Shown: positions 1-12,492, counted from the stretch's first letter. The stretch is 36,326 nt of DNA from Methanothrix sp. (GCA_018052825.1 JAGPMN010000012.1:1-36326), one strand, 5' to 3'. Notes: generated by a model not told the origin, from the sequence alone. A program made the numbers and translations.

Positions 1-71
1 GGATGTATTATGATAAATATAAACGAAGAGTGGATCACGGGTAAAAAGTATTTAACGATGGACGAGGAGTA

Positions 72-730
72 ATGATATTAGGATACAGGGCCGCTATGAA
101 ATTACAGCAAATTCGGCACACTGCCCAAAATACTCCAAAAGAGATTGGATCGAGTATGAAATCAACAACGACGGAAACCGTGATATTAGAAAAGAAAGCA
201 GAAAAATAGATGTTAATAGCATAAAAATAATTAGCAAAGGGGAAAACGAATTCATTAGGAGCGAACTCAGGAAAAGACTCACTACTTTAGAAGAATTATC
301 TGAGAATTATAAGAAAGATAAGACCTCACTGGGTGTAATCAAACCTCGATTAGATGATTTCAAATTAAGAGATAGAGACTTGGATAAGTCAAAAAGAGAT
401 TTTCTGAAATATCAAACTACACTTATACCAACCTTTAAACCGGACATGTTTGATAAGCTTCCAAGCTATAAATTTCGATGTTGCGATAACTGCAATGGGC
501 ATGAGATATTTTGCGAAGATATCGAAGCCGTAGAACTTTATAGAAAAATGAAGCGCGTGCATAAGAATGTAGAAGAATGCGAATACGGTGTAAAGAAGAA
601 ATTGTTTGACTGGATGAAAGGGCGGGACCTTTACTTTGTGATAGGAACGCACTTTTTATATGGAACTCCATTGATCATATCTTTAATATATCCTAAATAT
701 TATGGTGAATATCTTGATAGATTCTTGTAG
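72..730 (+). pseudogene. AT-rich gene of unknown function, probably frameshifted near its 5' end
   Basis: I do not recognise this family. One plus-strand frame is open from 56 to 730 but has no ATG, GTG or TTG start before 380. An ATG at 72, overlapping the TAA of a 20-codon frame (10-72), lies in another frame; one extra G in the GGG run at 88-90 would join it to the long frame and give about 219 residues. The body is rich in Lys, Asp and Glu, with an early HCPKYSKRDW segment, a Cys cluster CCDNCNGHE about 85 residues from the end, and a C-terminal stretch GRDLYFVIGTH. The Cys/His residues could bind a metal. The sequence is clearly more AT-rich than the rest of the window, suggesting recent acquisition. 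A sequencing error or an unusual start remains possible, as does a shorter gene starting at TTG 380. Confidence 0.45.
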
Positions 731-785
731 TAGAACATCTAATGGTTTAGATATAGATATAACCAATGTACTATAACCTTCTGTC

Positions 786-835
786 ACTTTAGATGCAAGA
801 CTGGGACTTTAGTTGCAGGATCGACTTTAGCTGCA
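786..835. repeat. Three near-identical 12-bp direct repeats
   Basis: The 12-mer ACTTTAGNTGCA occurs three times, at 786-797, 806-817 and 824-835, with start-to-start spacings of 20 and 18 bp. The copies differ only at the eighth base (A, T, C). They sit between the AT-rich gene and the promoter of the tRNA-Val gene. They could be binding sites or a scar of insertion next to a tRNA; the sequence does not decide. Confidence 0.6.
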
Positions 836-853
836 AAGCCGGCCAGACCGAAG

Positions 854-862
854 CCTTTATCT
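854..862 (+). promoter_or_regulatory. TATA-like box of the tRNA-Val/tRNA-Phe unit
   Basis: CCTTTATCT lies about 32 bp upstream of the mature tRNA-Val 5' end, a normal distance for an archaeal TATA box feeding a tRNA transcript with a short leader. It is assigned by position and AT-richness only. Confidence 0.4.
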
Positions 863-890
863 GCGAGAATGCGATAGGAAAGGTGCCTGC

Positions 891-964
891 GGGCCCGTGG
901 TCTAGCTGGTTATGACGTCGCCTTGACATGGCGGAGGTCATGCGTTCGAATCGCGTCGGGCCCA
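891..964 (+). tRNA. tRNA-Val (anticodon GAC)
   Basis: The sequence folds into a full cloverleaf. The acceptor GGGCCCG pairs with CGGGCCC (957-963) and the discriminator is A964. The anticodon stem TCGCC/GGCGG encloses TTGACAT, giving anticodon GAC. The T-arm is ATGCG/CGCGT with a TTCGAAT loop. CCA is not encoded. It is separated by 5 nt from the following tRNA-Phe, so the two are probably one transcript. Confidence 0.95.
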
Positions 965-969
965 CTTGA

Positions 970-1042
<73 letters not shown>

Positions 1043-1047
1043 TGTGA

Positions 1048-1055
1048 TTTTTTTT
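1048..1055 (+). terminator. Oligo-T terminator after the tRNA pair
   Basis: A run of eight T residues begins 6 nt after tRNA-Phe and lies just before the convergent end of scpA (1067). Oligo-T without a hairpin is a usual archaeal termination signal, and here it would stop tRNA transcripts from running antisense into scpA. Confidence 0.6.
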
Positions 1056-1066
1056 GTCTCTCGTAT

Positions 1067-1741
1067 TCACCCGTGCCTGCTCACGAACAGCTCCCCGAAG
1101 ATATCCGGCTGCTCCAGCCACACCTGCTTTCTCTGGGCCATGAAGAGCAGCGAGATGTAGTTCGTCACCCCGTCCTCGGCCCTGCCATGCCTGCTGTTTA
1201 TGTCCCGGAATGTGACAGTGGGCTTGTTCATGAACATATCATCTAAAATCGGCCCCAGAGCTTTGATCCCCTCCTCGATTCCCTCGTCGTGTGAGAGGTC
1301 CAGGACCTTCTCCTCTGTGGAGGGCCACCTCTCCCGCATGGCCTTCCTCCTGCCCACCATCTCCGCCTTCTTCAGCTCCGATATCAGCTCATCAAGAGTC
1401 ACCGGCCTCCTGCTGTGCCGGCGGATTGGGGGGCTTGGAAGCTGCTCCTCTATGACCTCCTCCCCGGCCGGCTCCTCCATCTCAGGCTCCGGCTCCTCCA
1501 CCTCACTCTGCTCCTCCATGGAGTCGGACTTGAGGCGCAGGAGTATGCTGGCGTAGAGCAGGGTTCTGGCCGGAATTCTCAGGTCCCTATTCTCCAGGGA
1601 GTCTATGTACTGCAGGAACTTCTCAGTGGCCCTGGCGATGTCGATGTCCCATGGATCGATCTCCCCCCGCCTGGCAAGCTCCACCAGGACTTCAGCCGGC
1701 TCGCCGAACTCGAACTCGTGGTCGAATTGATCTTCGCTCAT
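1067..1741 (-). CDS. scpA: Segregation and condensation protein A (kleisin ScpA)
   Basis: ScpA is the kleisin subunit that bridges the two ATPase heads of the SMC dimer in the chromosome condensation complex. The 224-residue protein begins with the characteristic ScpA N-terminal helix region (PAEVLVELARRGEIDPWDIDIA), followed by a segment resembling the SMC-neck contact (LLYASILLRLKSDSM). Residues about 82-110 are an acidic, Pro/Glu-rich linker, and a winged-helix-like region with VTFRDI and FMAQRKQVWLEQPDIFGELFV closes the chain. Its ATG overlaps the smc stop codon in ATGA, so the two are translationally coupled and made together. No scpB is seen in the window. The length is normal for archaeal ScpA. 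Confidence 0.93.
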   Translation of the reverse strand: MSEDQFDHEFEFGEPAEVLVELARRGEIDPWDIDIARATEKFLQYIDSLENRDLRIPARTLLYASILLRLKSDSMEEQSEVEEPEPEMEEPAGEEVIEEQLPSPPIRRHSRRPVTLDELISELKKAEMVGRRKAMRERWPSTEEKVLDLSHDEGIEEGIKALGPILDDMFMNKPTVTFRDINSRHGRAEDGVTNYISLLFMAQRKQVWLEQPDIFGELFVSRHG

Positions 1742-4700
1742 TTAGCCTCAGCCTGTAACTGCTCTGCTTCCTCCTCTGCCGGTCCCTGCGGCTGCTCCAA
1801 AACCCCTGCGGGCGCTGCGCTCTCTCCGGCCTCATCACTCAACCCGTCTCTGATGCAGATGCCTGTCACACTGGTGATGTTGTTCTCCTGCATGGTCACG
1901 CCCAGTGTGTAGCGGGACTGCAGTATCATGGGCTTTCGCAGTGACACCACTATGAACTGGGCCCGGGCGGAGATCTTCTTGATGAGCCTAGCCACCCTCT
2001 CCACATTGGCCCCGTCCAGGAACATGTCGATCTCGTCCATGGCATAGAATGGGGCGGGACGGTACATCTGAATGGCAAAGATGAATGATAGGGCGGTGAG
2101 GCTCTTCTCCCCTCCAGACATGGCCTCCAGCCGGTGGAAGGGCTTTCCCGCCGGCCGGGCCTTGATGGTCATGCCACCATCCAGAGGATCTTCAGGGCTC
2201 TCCAGTATCAGGTCGCCCTCTCCTCTGGACAGCTCCTGGAATATGGCCTTGAAGTTCCTGTTGATCTCGGTGAAGCTGGAGAGGAACGCCTCCTTCTTCA
2301 TCTGATCGTACCTCTCCAGCTTGTCTATTATAGCCTCCCTCTCGCCTGCGAGGGTGCTCCTCCGCTGCGCTAAAATGTCATAGCGGGTCTTGACGTGATC
2401 ATACTCGGCTATGGCCAGCATGTTCACCGGCTCCAGAGTCCTCATCGCCTGCTCTAAAGCCATGATCTTCTCTGCCACACTCTCGCTGCTGGGAGGCTCC
2501 TGAGATGGATCCACACCGCAGCCCTCGATCTGGCTTCGCAGTGCCTCGACTTTGGAGGCGGCTGATTCCCTTGCGGCAGCAGTGGCGCTGCGCCTGGCCT
2601 CAATCCTGTCCCCCTCCCTCCTAGCCACGTCTATCTCCCGCTGCAGAGCTAATGTCCTCTCCAGTATGTCTCCCCGCACCCCCTTCAGCCCGAACAGCTC
2701 ACCCTCGATCTCGGCCTCCCTGGCAACAGCAGCCTTCAGATCTTCGCCCAGAGATGCAATCCTGGCGGAAGCCGCCTCCTTCTTCTGCAGCGCCTCAGCC
2801 TTCTGGGCCTCCAGCGACTGCCTTCTCTCCCCGATCTCCCCGATCTTCTCAGAGAGGCCTTCCTCCCGAATCCTGTCCTTGAGGATCTCTGAGTCGATGG
2901 CCGAGATCCTGTCCGTGAGCCGCTTGATCTCGGCGCCGGCTGCATCGGCCCGCCGGTTCAGCTCCACGATCTCCGAGCCCTTCAGCTCCGCCTCCAGCCT
3001 GTCGATCATCTCCTGCGCCGCAGCCAGAGCCGTCTCAGCCCCGTCTATCTCCTTTTCGAGGCAGCCCAGCCGCTCCTTTAAGCCGGAGGACTCATCCTCC
3101 ATAGCAGCCAGTCGCTCCCTCTTATCGGCTATGGACCTCTCCAGGCGGGGGCGGGAGGATCCCATCTCATCCAGCTGGAATGTCTTTTTGGAGATGCTCT
3201 TGTTCAGCTCCTCAATCTGCCGGTCGATCCTGGATATATGCCCCTCTATCCCGTCCAGCCCATCCAGCCGCTCGCTCCTCACTCCTTCTGCCGAGGCTAT
3301 CCTCTCAGACAGATCGAGAAGCCTGTTCTTCTCCTCGGCTGCGAACCTCATCCTGGAGCGGTAGTGCCCTCCGGTCATGGCTCCCGACTTCTCAACCAGG
3401 TCGCCCTCCAGTGTGACCATCCGGTAGCGCCCCATCATCTGCCTGGCGTGGCTGAGGCTCTCCACCACCAGTGTATCCCGGAAGACATACCAGAAGGCGG
3501 GCAGGAATTTGGGGTCGAAGTCCACCAGCCTGAGGGCATAATCCACAACTCCCGGGTGATTGGGCCTAGCGGCAAGGCCTCCTCTCTCCAGCCTGTTGAG
3601 CGGCAGAAATGTGGCCCTGCCGATCTGAGACCTCTTCAGGTACTCGATGGCAGCAGCAGCATCGCCGTCCGTCTCCGCCACTATGCTCTGCATGCGCGCG
3701 CCCGCCGCCACCTCGACGGCGGCGGAGTACTTTGCATCTACACTGGCGAGCTCTGAGACGGTTCCATAGAGCCCCGAGAGGATCTGCCTCTTTATGGCGG
3801 AGCGCACCGCCTCCACCGCCCGGCTGTAGCCTGATTTGTCCTCGGCCGCCCTCATGCGCCCGTCGCACTTGGCAAACTCGCCCTGCAGCCTCTGCAGCTC
3901 TCTCTCCACCTCTACGATCTCCCGGCGCAGACGCAGCCTGGTGCTCTCCAGGTCATCCCGGTCCCTCTCCATCTGCATGGCCTTGTCGTTGAGGGCGGCA
4001 ACCTCCGCCCTGAGCTTGCCAGCCTCGTGGTCGAGCCCAGCCAGACTGTCCAATGCCTCCTTGATGCCGGCTGAGAGCTCCTCTCTTTCAAGCCCCGCCC
4101 GCCGGCTGGCATCCAGCAGCCTGTCCCTCTCTCTCACCTGGTCGCCCAGCCGTGACTTGGCCTCCTCCCGCATCTGCCTCGCACCTGCGAGCTCATCCCG
4201 CAGTCCGGCGAACTTGGCATCAGCCGCAGCCAGGCTCTCCTGGGCGGCTGCGGAAAGCTGCAATTGATCATCCATCTCTCCTTTGATGCTGGCCTGCCGG
4301 AGGGACGCCTCCCTCATCTTATCACGAACGGCTGCCAGCTCGGCTGAGAGCTTTCCCTCCTGTATGAAGCAGCTCTTCTGCTGTCCGTCAATCTCGGCCG
4401 CGGCCTTCTCAGCCATCTCCATCACTGCCGCCTGCCGGGCGATCTCCCCCTTCAGCTCCTCGATCCCGCGCTTGACTGAGATCTGCTCATCCTCTCCCTT
4501 ATGGGTGATCTCCTGGCTGAGGGCGGCAAGCCTCTCGTCGAGAAGTGAGAGCTCTGTCCTCTTGCCCTCTGCCTTTTCCAAAAGCGCCTGGCTCTTCTCC
4601 TCCAAAGAGGAGAGCTCTCTATCCAGGCCTGCCAGCTCAGCTGATGCCTCCTTGAGCCTTGCCAGCAGCAAGAAGGCCTCCTGCCTGGCCAGCTCCTCCC

Positions 4701-5361
4701 TGTGCGCCTGGTAGGAGCGGGCCCTGTCCCTCTCCACCTGCAGCCTGGCCAGCTGAGCCGAAACCTCCTCCAGGATCACATCCACCCGGCCGATGCGCTC
4801 CCGCACCACCTCCAGCTCGTCCATCGCCTTTTTCTTCTTCTCGTCGAACTCCGAAACCCCGGCGATATCGTCTATGATCTTCCTGCGATCGACAGGAGGC
4901 ATCTCTATGATCCGGGTCACATCCCCCTGCATGACGATGTTGTAGCTCTCAGGAGTTATGCCCGCCTTGGCCAGCAGGTCCAAAAGCTCCGCCTGGCTGC
5001 ATGACCTGCCGTTAAAATAATAAGAGGACGCATATTTGTCAGATTTGACCTTGATCTTGCGTGAGATTTCGATCGTATCCAGGTCCAGGGGAAAGGTGCG
5101 CCCGCTGTTGTCCAGCCTGACTGTCACCTCGGCGTAATCTGGATTCTTGCCGCTCTCCCCCCGGTAGATGAGGTCGGGCAGCCTCTCAGCCCGCATTGCC
5201 CGGGAGCTGGACAGGCAGAGGGCGAATAGAAGGGCATCGACGATATTCGATTTGCCGCTGCCGTTCGGCCCGGTGACGGTAACAAAATCATTCTTGAGAG
5301 GAACTCTAACGCTTCTGCCGAAGGATTTGAAGTTCTTGAGTTCCACCTCTCTGATATACAA
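1738..5361 (-). CDS. smc: Chromosome segregation protein SMC
   Basis: SMC is the large coiled-coil ATPase of the condensin-like complex that compacts and segregates the chromosome. The 1207-residue chain has the full layout: an N-terminal head with Walker A GPNGSGKSN (about residue 32), a long coiled coil, a hinge near 525-660 (GLYGTVSELASVDAKYSAAV onward), the returning coiled coil, and a C-terminal head with signature MSGGEKS (about 1080) and Walker B FYAMDEIDMFLDGANV. The start is a TTG that gives the canonical MYIREVELKNFKSFG; no ATG serves as well. A short acidic Glu/Ala tail follows the ATPase head. The gene is co-transcribed with scpA and is divergent from mmp10. Confidence 0.97.
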   Translation of the reverse strand: MYIREVELKNFKSFGRSVRVPLKNDFVTVTGPNGSGKSNIVDALLFALCLSSSRAMRAERLPDLIYRGESGKNPDYAEVTVRLDNSGRTFPLDLDTIEISRKIKVKSDKYASSYYFNGRSCSQAELLDLLAKAGITPESYNIVMQGDVTRIIEMPPVDRRKIIDDIAGVSEFDEKKKKAMDELEVVRERIGRVDVILEEVSAQLARLQVERDRARSYQAHREELARQEAFLLLARLKEASAELAGLDRELSSLEEKSQALLEKAEGKRTELSLLDERLAALSQEITHKGEDEQISVKRGIEELKGEIARQAAVMEMAEKAAAEIDGQQKSCFIQEGKLSAELAAVRDKMREASLRQASIKGEMDDQLQLSAAAQESLAAADAKFAGLRDELAGARQMREEAKSRLGDQVRERDRLLDASRRAGLEREELSAGIKEALDSLAGLDHEAGKLRAEVAALNDKAMQMERDRDDLESTRLRLRREIVEVERELQRLQGEFAKCDGRMRAAEDKSGYSRAVEAVRSAIKRQILSGLYGTVSELASVDAKYSAAVEVAAGARMQSIVAETDGDAAAAIEYLKRSQIGRATFLPLNRLERGGLAARPNHPGVVDYALRLVDFDPKFLPAFWYVFRDTLVVESLSHARQMMGRYRMVTLEGDLVEKSGAMTGGHYRSRMRFAAEEKNRLLDLSERIASAEGVRSERLDGLDGIEGHISRIDRQIEELNKSISKKTFQLDEMGSSRPRLERSIADKRERLAAMEDESSGLKERLGCLEKEIDGAETALAAAQEMIDRLEAELKGSEIVELNRRADAAGAEIKRLTDRISAIDSEILKDRIREEGLSEKIGEIGERRQSLEAQKAEALQKKEAASARIASLGEDLKAAVAREAEIEGELFGLKGVRGDILERTLALQREIDVARREGDRIEARRSATAAARESAASKVEALRSQIEGCGVDPSQEPPSSESVAEKIMALEQAMRTLEPVNMLAIAEYDHVKTRYDILAQRRSTLAGEREAIIDKLERYDQMKKEAFLSSFTEINRNFKAIFQELSRGEGDLILESPEDPLDGGMTIKARPAGKPFHRLEAMSGGEKSLTALSFIFAIQMYRPAPFYAMDEIDMFLDGANVERVARLIKKISARAQFIVVSLRKPMILQSRYTLGVTMQENNITSVTGICIRDGLSDEAGESAAPAGVLEQPQGPAEEEAEQLQAEAK

Positions 5362-5676
5362 AGGTTATCCCCGCCCCCTTCACAGATACATGTTTTTTGT
5401 CTCCCTTCTGGTTGTTCTAGCTTTCGCTCCGGCCATAGCCCACATTGCATTTAACAGGCACTTTAAATTAAATATGTATTCAAGGATGTATATATTGTTT
5501 TCCTATAGCTTGCAGTCTCCCGGCTTGTATTAAGCAATGGCCACTGCCGATATCTCTGGATAGATTATTATCCCATCTGATGGCGATGGAGCTCCCCTCT
5601 TCCTGATATACGCCATCATCATCTGAGATGTCAAAGCCCAAAATCTATTTACCCTCCGGAAAAGCTCTGAGGCAGC
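5362..5676. promoter_or_regulatory. Divergent smc/mmp10 intergenic region
   Basis: This 315-bp gap has no convincing gene. AT-rich TATA candidates for smc (minus strand) lie near 5448-5476 (CTTTAAATTAAATATG on the plus strand), implying a leader of some 70-100 nt. That leader contains a minus-strand minimal frame ATG-TAT-CTG-TGA at 5391-5380, preceded by AGGGAG. For mmp10 (plus strand), CTATTTA at 5645-5651 is centred about 29 bp before the ATG at 5677, which would give a nearly leaderless mRNA, though GAGG at 5669-5672 could also act as a ribosome binding site on a slightly longer transcript. Confidence 0.45.
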
Positions 5677-6894
5677 ATGGATATACTTGCCGATGTGGGG
5701 GGAAGGCCTGGACTGGACTGTAAAGGCTTTTGTAGCTATTGTTATTTCAAAGGGGTAAAAAGCGTTCCCCCCTTTGGATGCAAGTTCTGCATGCCCTTTA
5801 AGAAGGGCTGCGATTACTGCACCCGGGCCATAGTAGAAGGCTATCCCGGCTTCAAGCCGGTTCGCAGCGTGCTTTTTGATGTGGCGGCAAAGTGCATGGG
5901 GGAGACCCCGGACAAGGTCACAATCAGCGGCGGGGGCGATCTGAGCTGCTACCCTGAGCTTCTGCGGCTGACTGAGACGCTCTCCCAGGGAATGGTGCCC
6001 ATCACACTGGGATACACATCCGGCAAGGGATTCAAGACAGCAGATGACGCCGAACAGCTCATCAAGGCCGGCGTCCGGGAGGTCTCGTTCACAGTCTTCT
6101 CCACCCGCCCTGAGTTGAGGAGGAGGTACATGGGCGATAAAAATGCCGAAATCGCCCTGGAAAACCTCAAGACATTCTGCGGAAGCTGTGATGTTTACTG
6201 CGCCAGCGTCCTGCTCCCCGGAGTCAACGACGGCGAGGAGCTGGAGAGGACTGCCTCCGACCTTGAGGAGATGGGTGCCAGGGGCCTGATTCTGATGAGG
6301 TTTGCCAACAGCCGGGAGCAGGGACTGATTTTGGGAAACTCTCCCATACTGCCAGGCATAATACCCCACGGCGTCGAACAGTTCAGGGATATCGTCACAG
6401 CCACGGCTGAGGCCCACCGCCTCAGGGTGACTGGAACTCCCCTCTGGGACCCGGTCACCAAGGCGCCCTTCGCCCTCGCATATCACCCTGAGGCCCTCTC
6501 CGGTCTGCCCAAGCTGCGCCGGGGGGCGACTCTCATCACCGGCCTGACGGCCCGACCCCTACTGACATCGATATTTGAAAACCTGGGCGGCGACGTGAAT
6601 GTGGTGGCCCTGAACAAGGACATCGGATGCCTGATAACCATCGAGGATTTCATGGAGCTGGACCTCAAAGAGGTAAAGGAGACGGTCATCATTCCGGGGC
6701 GAACCCTGGCCCACGAGATGGAGATCAAAAAAGCTCTCAGCCGCGATGGCAGGGAGAGGATCGTTGCCCGCGGCCCGGACAGGCTCACAGTGGACGGGGA
6801 GATGAGCATCTCCATGACAGAAAAGGAGGTCCTCGATCTGGAGATGGAGGCATTCGGGGAGCTGATAGGGGCTGTCAATGCCCTGGGTGTGTAG
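5677..6894 (+). CDS. mmp10: Methanogenesis marker protein 10, radical SAM McrA arginine methyltransferase
   Basis: Mmp10 is the cobalamin-dependent radical SAM enzyme that C-methylates the conserved active-site-region arginine of McrA, the alpha subunit of methyl-coenzyme M reductase. The 405-residue chain carries the radical SAM cluster motif C15-x3-C19-x2-C22 very near the N-terminus, then a second Cys-rich segment C35-x2-C38...C45-x2-C48, as expected for Mmp10. A TIM-barrel body with [12 protein letters not shown] follows, and the C-terminal part (from about 290, [10 protein letters not shown]...) is the family's own domain. The family is confined to organisms carrying Mcr, which marks this as a methanogen or relative. 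No mcr genes are in the window. It is a monocistronic gene facing away from smc and converging on the rps7 end. Confidence 0.95.
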   Translation: MDILADVGGRPGLDCKGFCSYCYFKGVKSVPPFGCKFCMPFKKGCDYCTRAIVEGYPGFKPVRSVLFDVAAKCMGETPDKVTISGGGDLSCYPELLRLTETLSQGMVPITLGYTSGKGFKTADDAEQLIKAGVREVSFTVFSTRPELRRRYMGDKNAEIALENLKTFCGSCDVYCASVLLPGVNDGEELERTASDLEEMGARGLILMRFANSREQGLILGNSPILPGIIPHGVEQFRDIVTATAEAHRLRVTGTPLWDPVTKAPFALAYHPEALSGLPKLRRGATLITGLTARPLLTSIFENLGGDVNVVALNKDIGCLITIEDFMELDLKEVKETVIIPGRTLAHEMEIKKALSRDGRERIVARGPDRLTVDGEMSISMTEKEVLDLEMEAFGELIGAVNALGV

Positions 6895-6940
6895 CAAGAG
6901 CACCCCTTTCATCTCTCCTTATTACAGCCGCCTGGTCCAG

Positions 6941-6975
6941 CAAAAATAGATCCAATAGGCGCGTCTCGCGCCTAT
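6941..6975 (-). terminator. Hairpin plus T-run terminator of the RNA polymerase/ribosomal operon
   Basis: A perfect 9-bp stem ATAGGCGCG/CGCGCCTAT with a 3-nt loop spans 6955-6975 and overlaps the rps7 stop codon (6972-6974). Read on the minus strand it is followed by a short spacer and TTTTT (6942-6946). This is an unusually good intrinsic-like terminator for an archaeon, and it marks the end of the operon that starts near tRNA-Lys. Confidence 0.7.
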
Positions 6976-7529
6976 CTAGCGGCCTTGGCCACACGCTCCA
7001 CACTGTCCCTGTGGTTGATGGCGTAGCTCTTGACGTCGCGGCCTGCTGCGGCTATGATCTCATCAGCGAGGGCAGCCTCGACGCTCTTGGTCTTCTTAAA
7101 GGATGCCTCGCGTGCGCCCTTGGCTATGAACATGAGGGCGGCGTCCACCCTTCTCTGCGGTGCGGTGTCAACAGCCTTGGGCACTGTGATTCCTCCGTAC
7201 TTGAGCCTGACTACCTCCTCCCGCGGCCCGGCATTGGATATGGCCCTGGCGAGGACGGAGAGCGGATTCTCCTTGGTCTTCCTGGCCACGATATCAAAGG
7301 CCCCTTCGACTATGCCGTAGGCCTTGAGCTTCTTGCCGGTGTTCTTCTCCTTTCTCATCATCTTATTGACCAGGCGCTCCACTATGTGCTGCTCGGACTT
7401 CTTGAACTGCTGCTTGGCATGCCTTCCGCCCGAGTGCATGACCATCCTGGGCGCCAGGTTCATGTAGCCCTTTATACTCGGGTCTGCAACCTCGACCTCC
7501 GCCGGGTCCCACTTGCCGAATACCTTCAT
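6972..7529 (-). CDS. rps7: 30S ribosomal protein S7
   Basis: S7 nucleates assembly of the 3' domain of 16S rRNA at the head of the small subunit. The 185-residue protein matches archaeal S7 in length and motifs: [19 protein letters not shown] early, [18 protein letters not shown] in the middle, and the [20 protein letters not shown] core. A GAGGT ribosome binding site precedes the ATG, which lies only 5 nt past the rps12 stop. It is the last gene of the operon: a terminator hairpin overlaps its stop codon, so fusA and tuf, often next in Euryarchaeota, are not part of this transcript. Confidence 0.97.
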   Translation of the reverse strand: MKVFGKWDPAEVEVADPSIKGYMNLAPRMVMHSGGRHAKQQFKKSEQHIVERLVNKMMRKEKNTGKKLKAYGIVEGAFDIVARKTKENPLSVLARAISNAGPREEVVRLKYGGITVPKAVDTAPQRRVDAALMFIAKGAREASFKKTKSVEAALADEIIAAAGRDVKSYAINHRDSVERVAKAAR

Positions 7530-7534
7530 AATAA

Positions 7535-7963
7535 TTACCTCACCGGCTTCTCCTTTCTTCCCCGTACCAGCTCCTGCAGGGAGACGTTGTTGACTGCGAT
7601 GACCTTGAAGCGAACTCCAGGAATGTCTCCCATGGAGCGTCCCTGGCGGCCGCCGATGCGGTCTATGGTGACCTCATCGTGCTCATCGATGAACCCGATG
7701 GCTCCGTCGCCCGGGGCGAAGGCAGTGACCTGCCGTCCATTCTTAATGAGCTGAATGCGCACGGCCTTTCTTATGGCCGAGTTGGGCTGCTTGGCCTCGA
7801 TTCCCACTTTCTCCAGGACTATTCCCCTTCCCATGGGCGCTCCACTCAGCGGGTCAGCCTTTATCTTGCTGCCCGACATCCTGCGGATATACTTGGGATA
7901 GCTCCACCGGAGCGTCTTCCTATCACTCTCCAGTTTCCTGGCGGCATAGATTCCATTTCCCAT
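7535..7963 (-). CDS. rps12: 30S ribosomal protein S12
   Basis: S12 sits at the decoding site and helps control translational accuracy. The 142-residue protein shows the universal [15 protein letters not shown] loop and the archaeal/eukaryotic-type [17 protein letters not shown] segment, with a C-terminal [18 protein letters not shown]. The length is standard for the archaeal protein (eukaryotic S23 type). It lies between the nusA-like gene and rps7 with short gaps, in the conserved archaeal order. Confidence 0.97.
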   Translation of the reverse strand: MGNGIYAARKLESDRKTLRWSYPKYIRRMSGSKIKADPLSGAPMGRGIVLEKVGIEAKQPNSAIRKAVRIQLIKNGRQVTAFAPGDGAIGFIDEHDEVTIDRIGGRQGRSMGDIPGVRFKVIAVNNVSLQELVRGRKEKPVR

Positions 7964-7972
7964 TCATTTCAC

Positions 7973-8404
7973 CTATTGAATAATGATATCATCAACGCCA
8001 TGATGCCTCTGCGCAAGCATCTTTGCCTTTAATATGTTGCGGCCATCTCTGCCGATGGCAATGCCCTTGTCCTTATTTGCTACCTCTACATAAGCCAATC
8101 GCTTATTGTTCTTATTGACTATCATCACATTCTTTATGGCCGCCGGCTGGAAGAGGTTCTCCAAAAACTCCTTGACATCGTCGCTGTACTCGACTATCTC
8201 GATCTGCTTTCCTACCGACTTCTTCACCCGGTTGATGTTCGAGCCCTTCCGGCCTATGGCTGCACCCATGTCTCCCTTCTTTATGACGAAGATGATGCGG
8301 CCGTTCTCCTCATCCACAATGCAGTCCCTGGCCACGCCCCCAGTCAGGCTCTCGAACAGCGCTATATATCTGATTCCCTCGGTTGTGAGCTTGAACTCAC
8401 TCAT
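7973..8404 (-). CDS. nusA: Archaeal NusA-like KH-domain transcription factor
   Basis: This is the short archaeal NusA homologue, which keeps only the RNA-binding KH pair and lacks the bacterial N-terminal RNAP-binding and S1 domains. Both KH GxxG loops are visible: AAIGRKGSNI and IAIGRDGRNI, with an intervening LENLFQPAAIKNVMIV. The 143-residue length is typical. Its ATG overlaps the end of rpl30e in ATGA, and it precedes rps12, the usual archaeal context. A role in transcription termination or antitermination, or in rRNA handling, is inferred from family membership. Confidence 0.95.
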   Translation of the reverse strand: MSEFKLTTEGIRYIALFESLTGGVARDCIVDEENGRIIFVIKKGDMGAAIGRKGSNINRVKKSVGKQIEIVEYSDDVKEFLENLFQPAAIKNVMIVNKNNKRLAYVEVANKDKGIAIGRDGRNILKAKMLAQRHHGVDDIIIQ

Positions 8405-8709
8405 GCCTCAACACCCCGAATCTCGCGCTGCAGTGCCATTATCTCCGAGTCCCCTGGCTCGATTACGGCCAAGGCAGCCACAGAGAAGGGTTTTCCGCAG
8501 GCAGATCCGAGGTCCTTGCCCATTCCCTGGTAGCCGTAGACGGGAATGTCCATGGTATCCAGTTGCGCCCTTACATCCGCCGGGCAGTCCGCAGCAAATA
8601 CTATGAGCTTTGCCTGTCCGCCAATCCCTGCTTCCAGAGTGCTATTCGATCCCAGCACCATTTTTCCGGTTCTGATACAGCTTCTCAGTGCCCTATCTAC
8701 GTTTATCAT
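8401..8709 (-). CDS. rpl30e: 50S ribosomal protein L30e
   Basis: L30e belongs to the L7Ae/L30e/S12e RNA-binding fold and joins the large subunit. I place the start at ATG 8709 (MINVDRALRS), giving 102 residues, the normal length. A GAGGT ribosome binding site lies 7 nt upstream, and the in-frame ATG at 8739 is inside rpoA2. Visible features are the GKMVLGSNSTLEAG RNA-contact loop and the VYGYQGMGKDLGSACG stretch. It sits between rpoA2 and nusA with a 4-nt overlap onto nusA. Confidence 0.95.
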   Translation of the reverse strand: MINVDRALRSCIRTGKMVLGSNSTLEAGIGGQAKLIVFAADCPADVRAQLDTMDIPVYGYQGMGKDLGSACGKPFSVAALAVIEPGDSEIMALQREIRGVEA

Positions 8710-8719
8710 CGTTATTACC

Positions 8720-12483
<3,764 letters not shown>

Positions 12484-12492
12484 ATTTTCCAC

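Noticed and set aside
5391-5533. A hydrophobic plus-strand frame (FFVSLLVVLAFAPAIAH) in the smc/mmp10 gap
   Set aside because: It lies in the leader of smc on the opposite strand, has no ribosome site, and its hydrophobicity reflects T-rich sequence.
5530-6486. A 318-codon minus-strand open frame across mmp10
   Set aside because: It is antisense to Mmp10, which has the radical SAM motif and full family length.
7395-7450. Possible arrays of spaced repeats (CRISPR) anywhere in the window
   Set aside because: I saw no regularly spaced 24-40 bp repeats with unique spacers in this or any other region; the triple 12-mer at 786-835 is too short and too close.
6627-7754. A 375-codon plus-strand frame running from mmp10 over rps7 and rps12
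   Set aside because: It spans three well-supported genes on both strands and has no ribosome site or family features.
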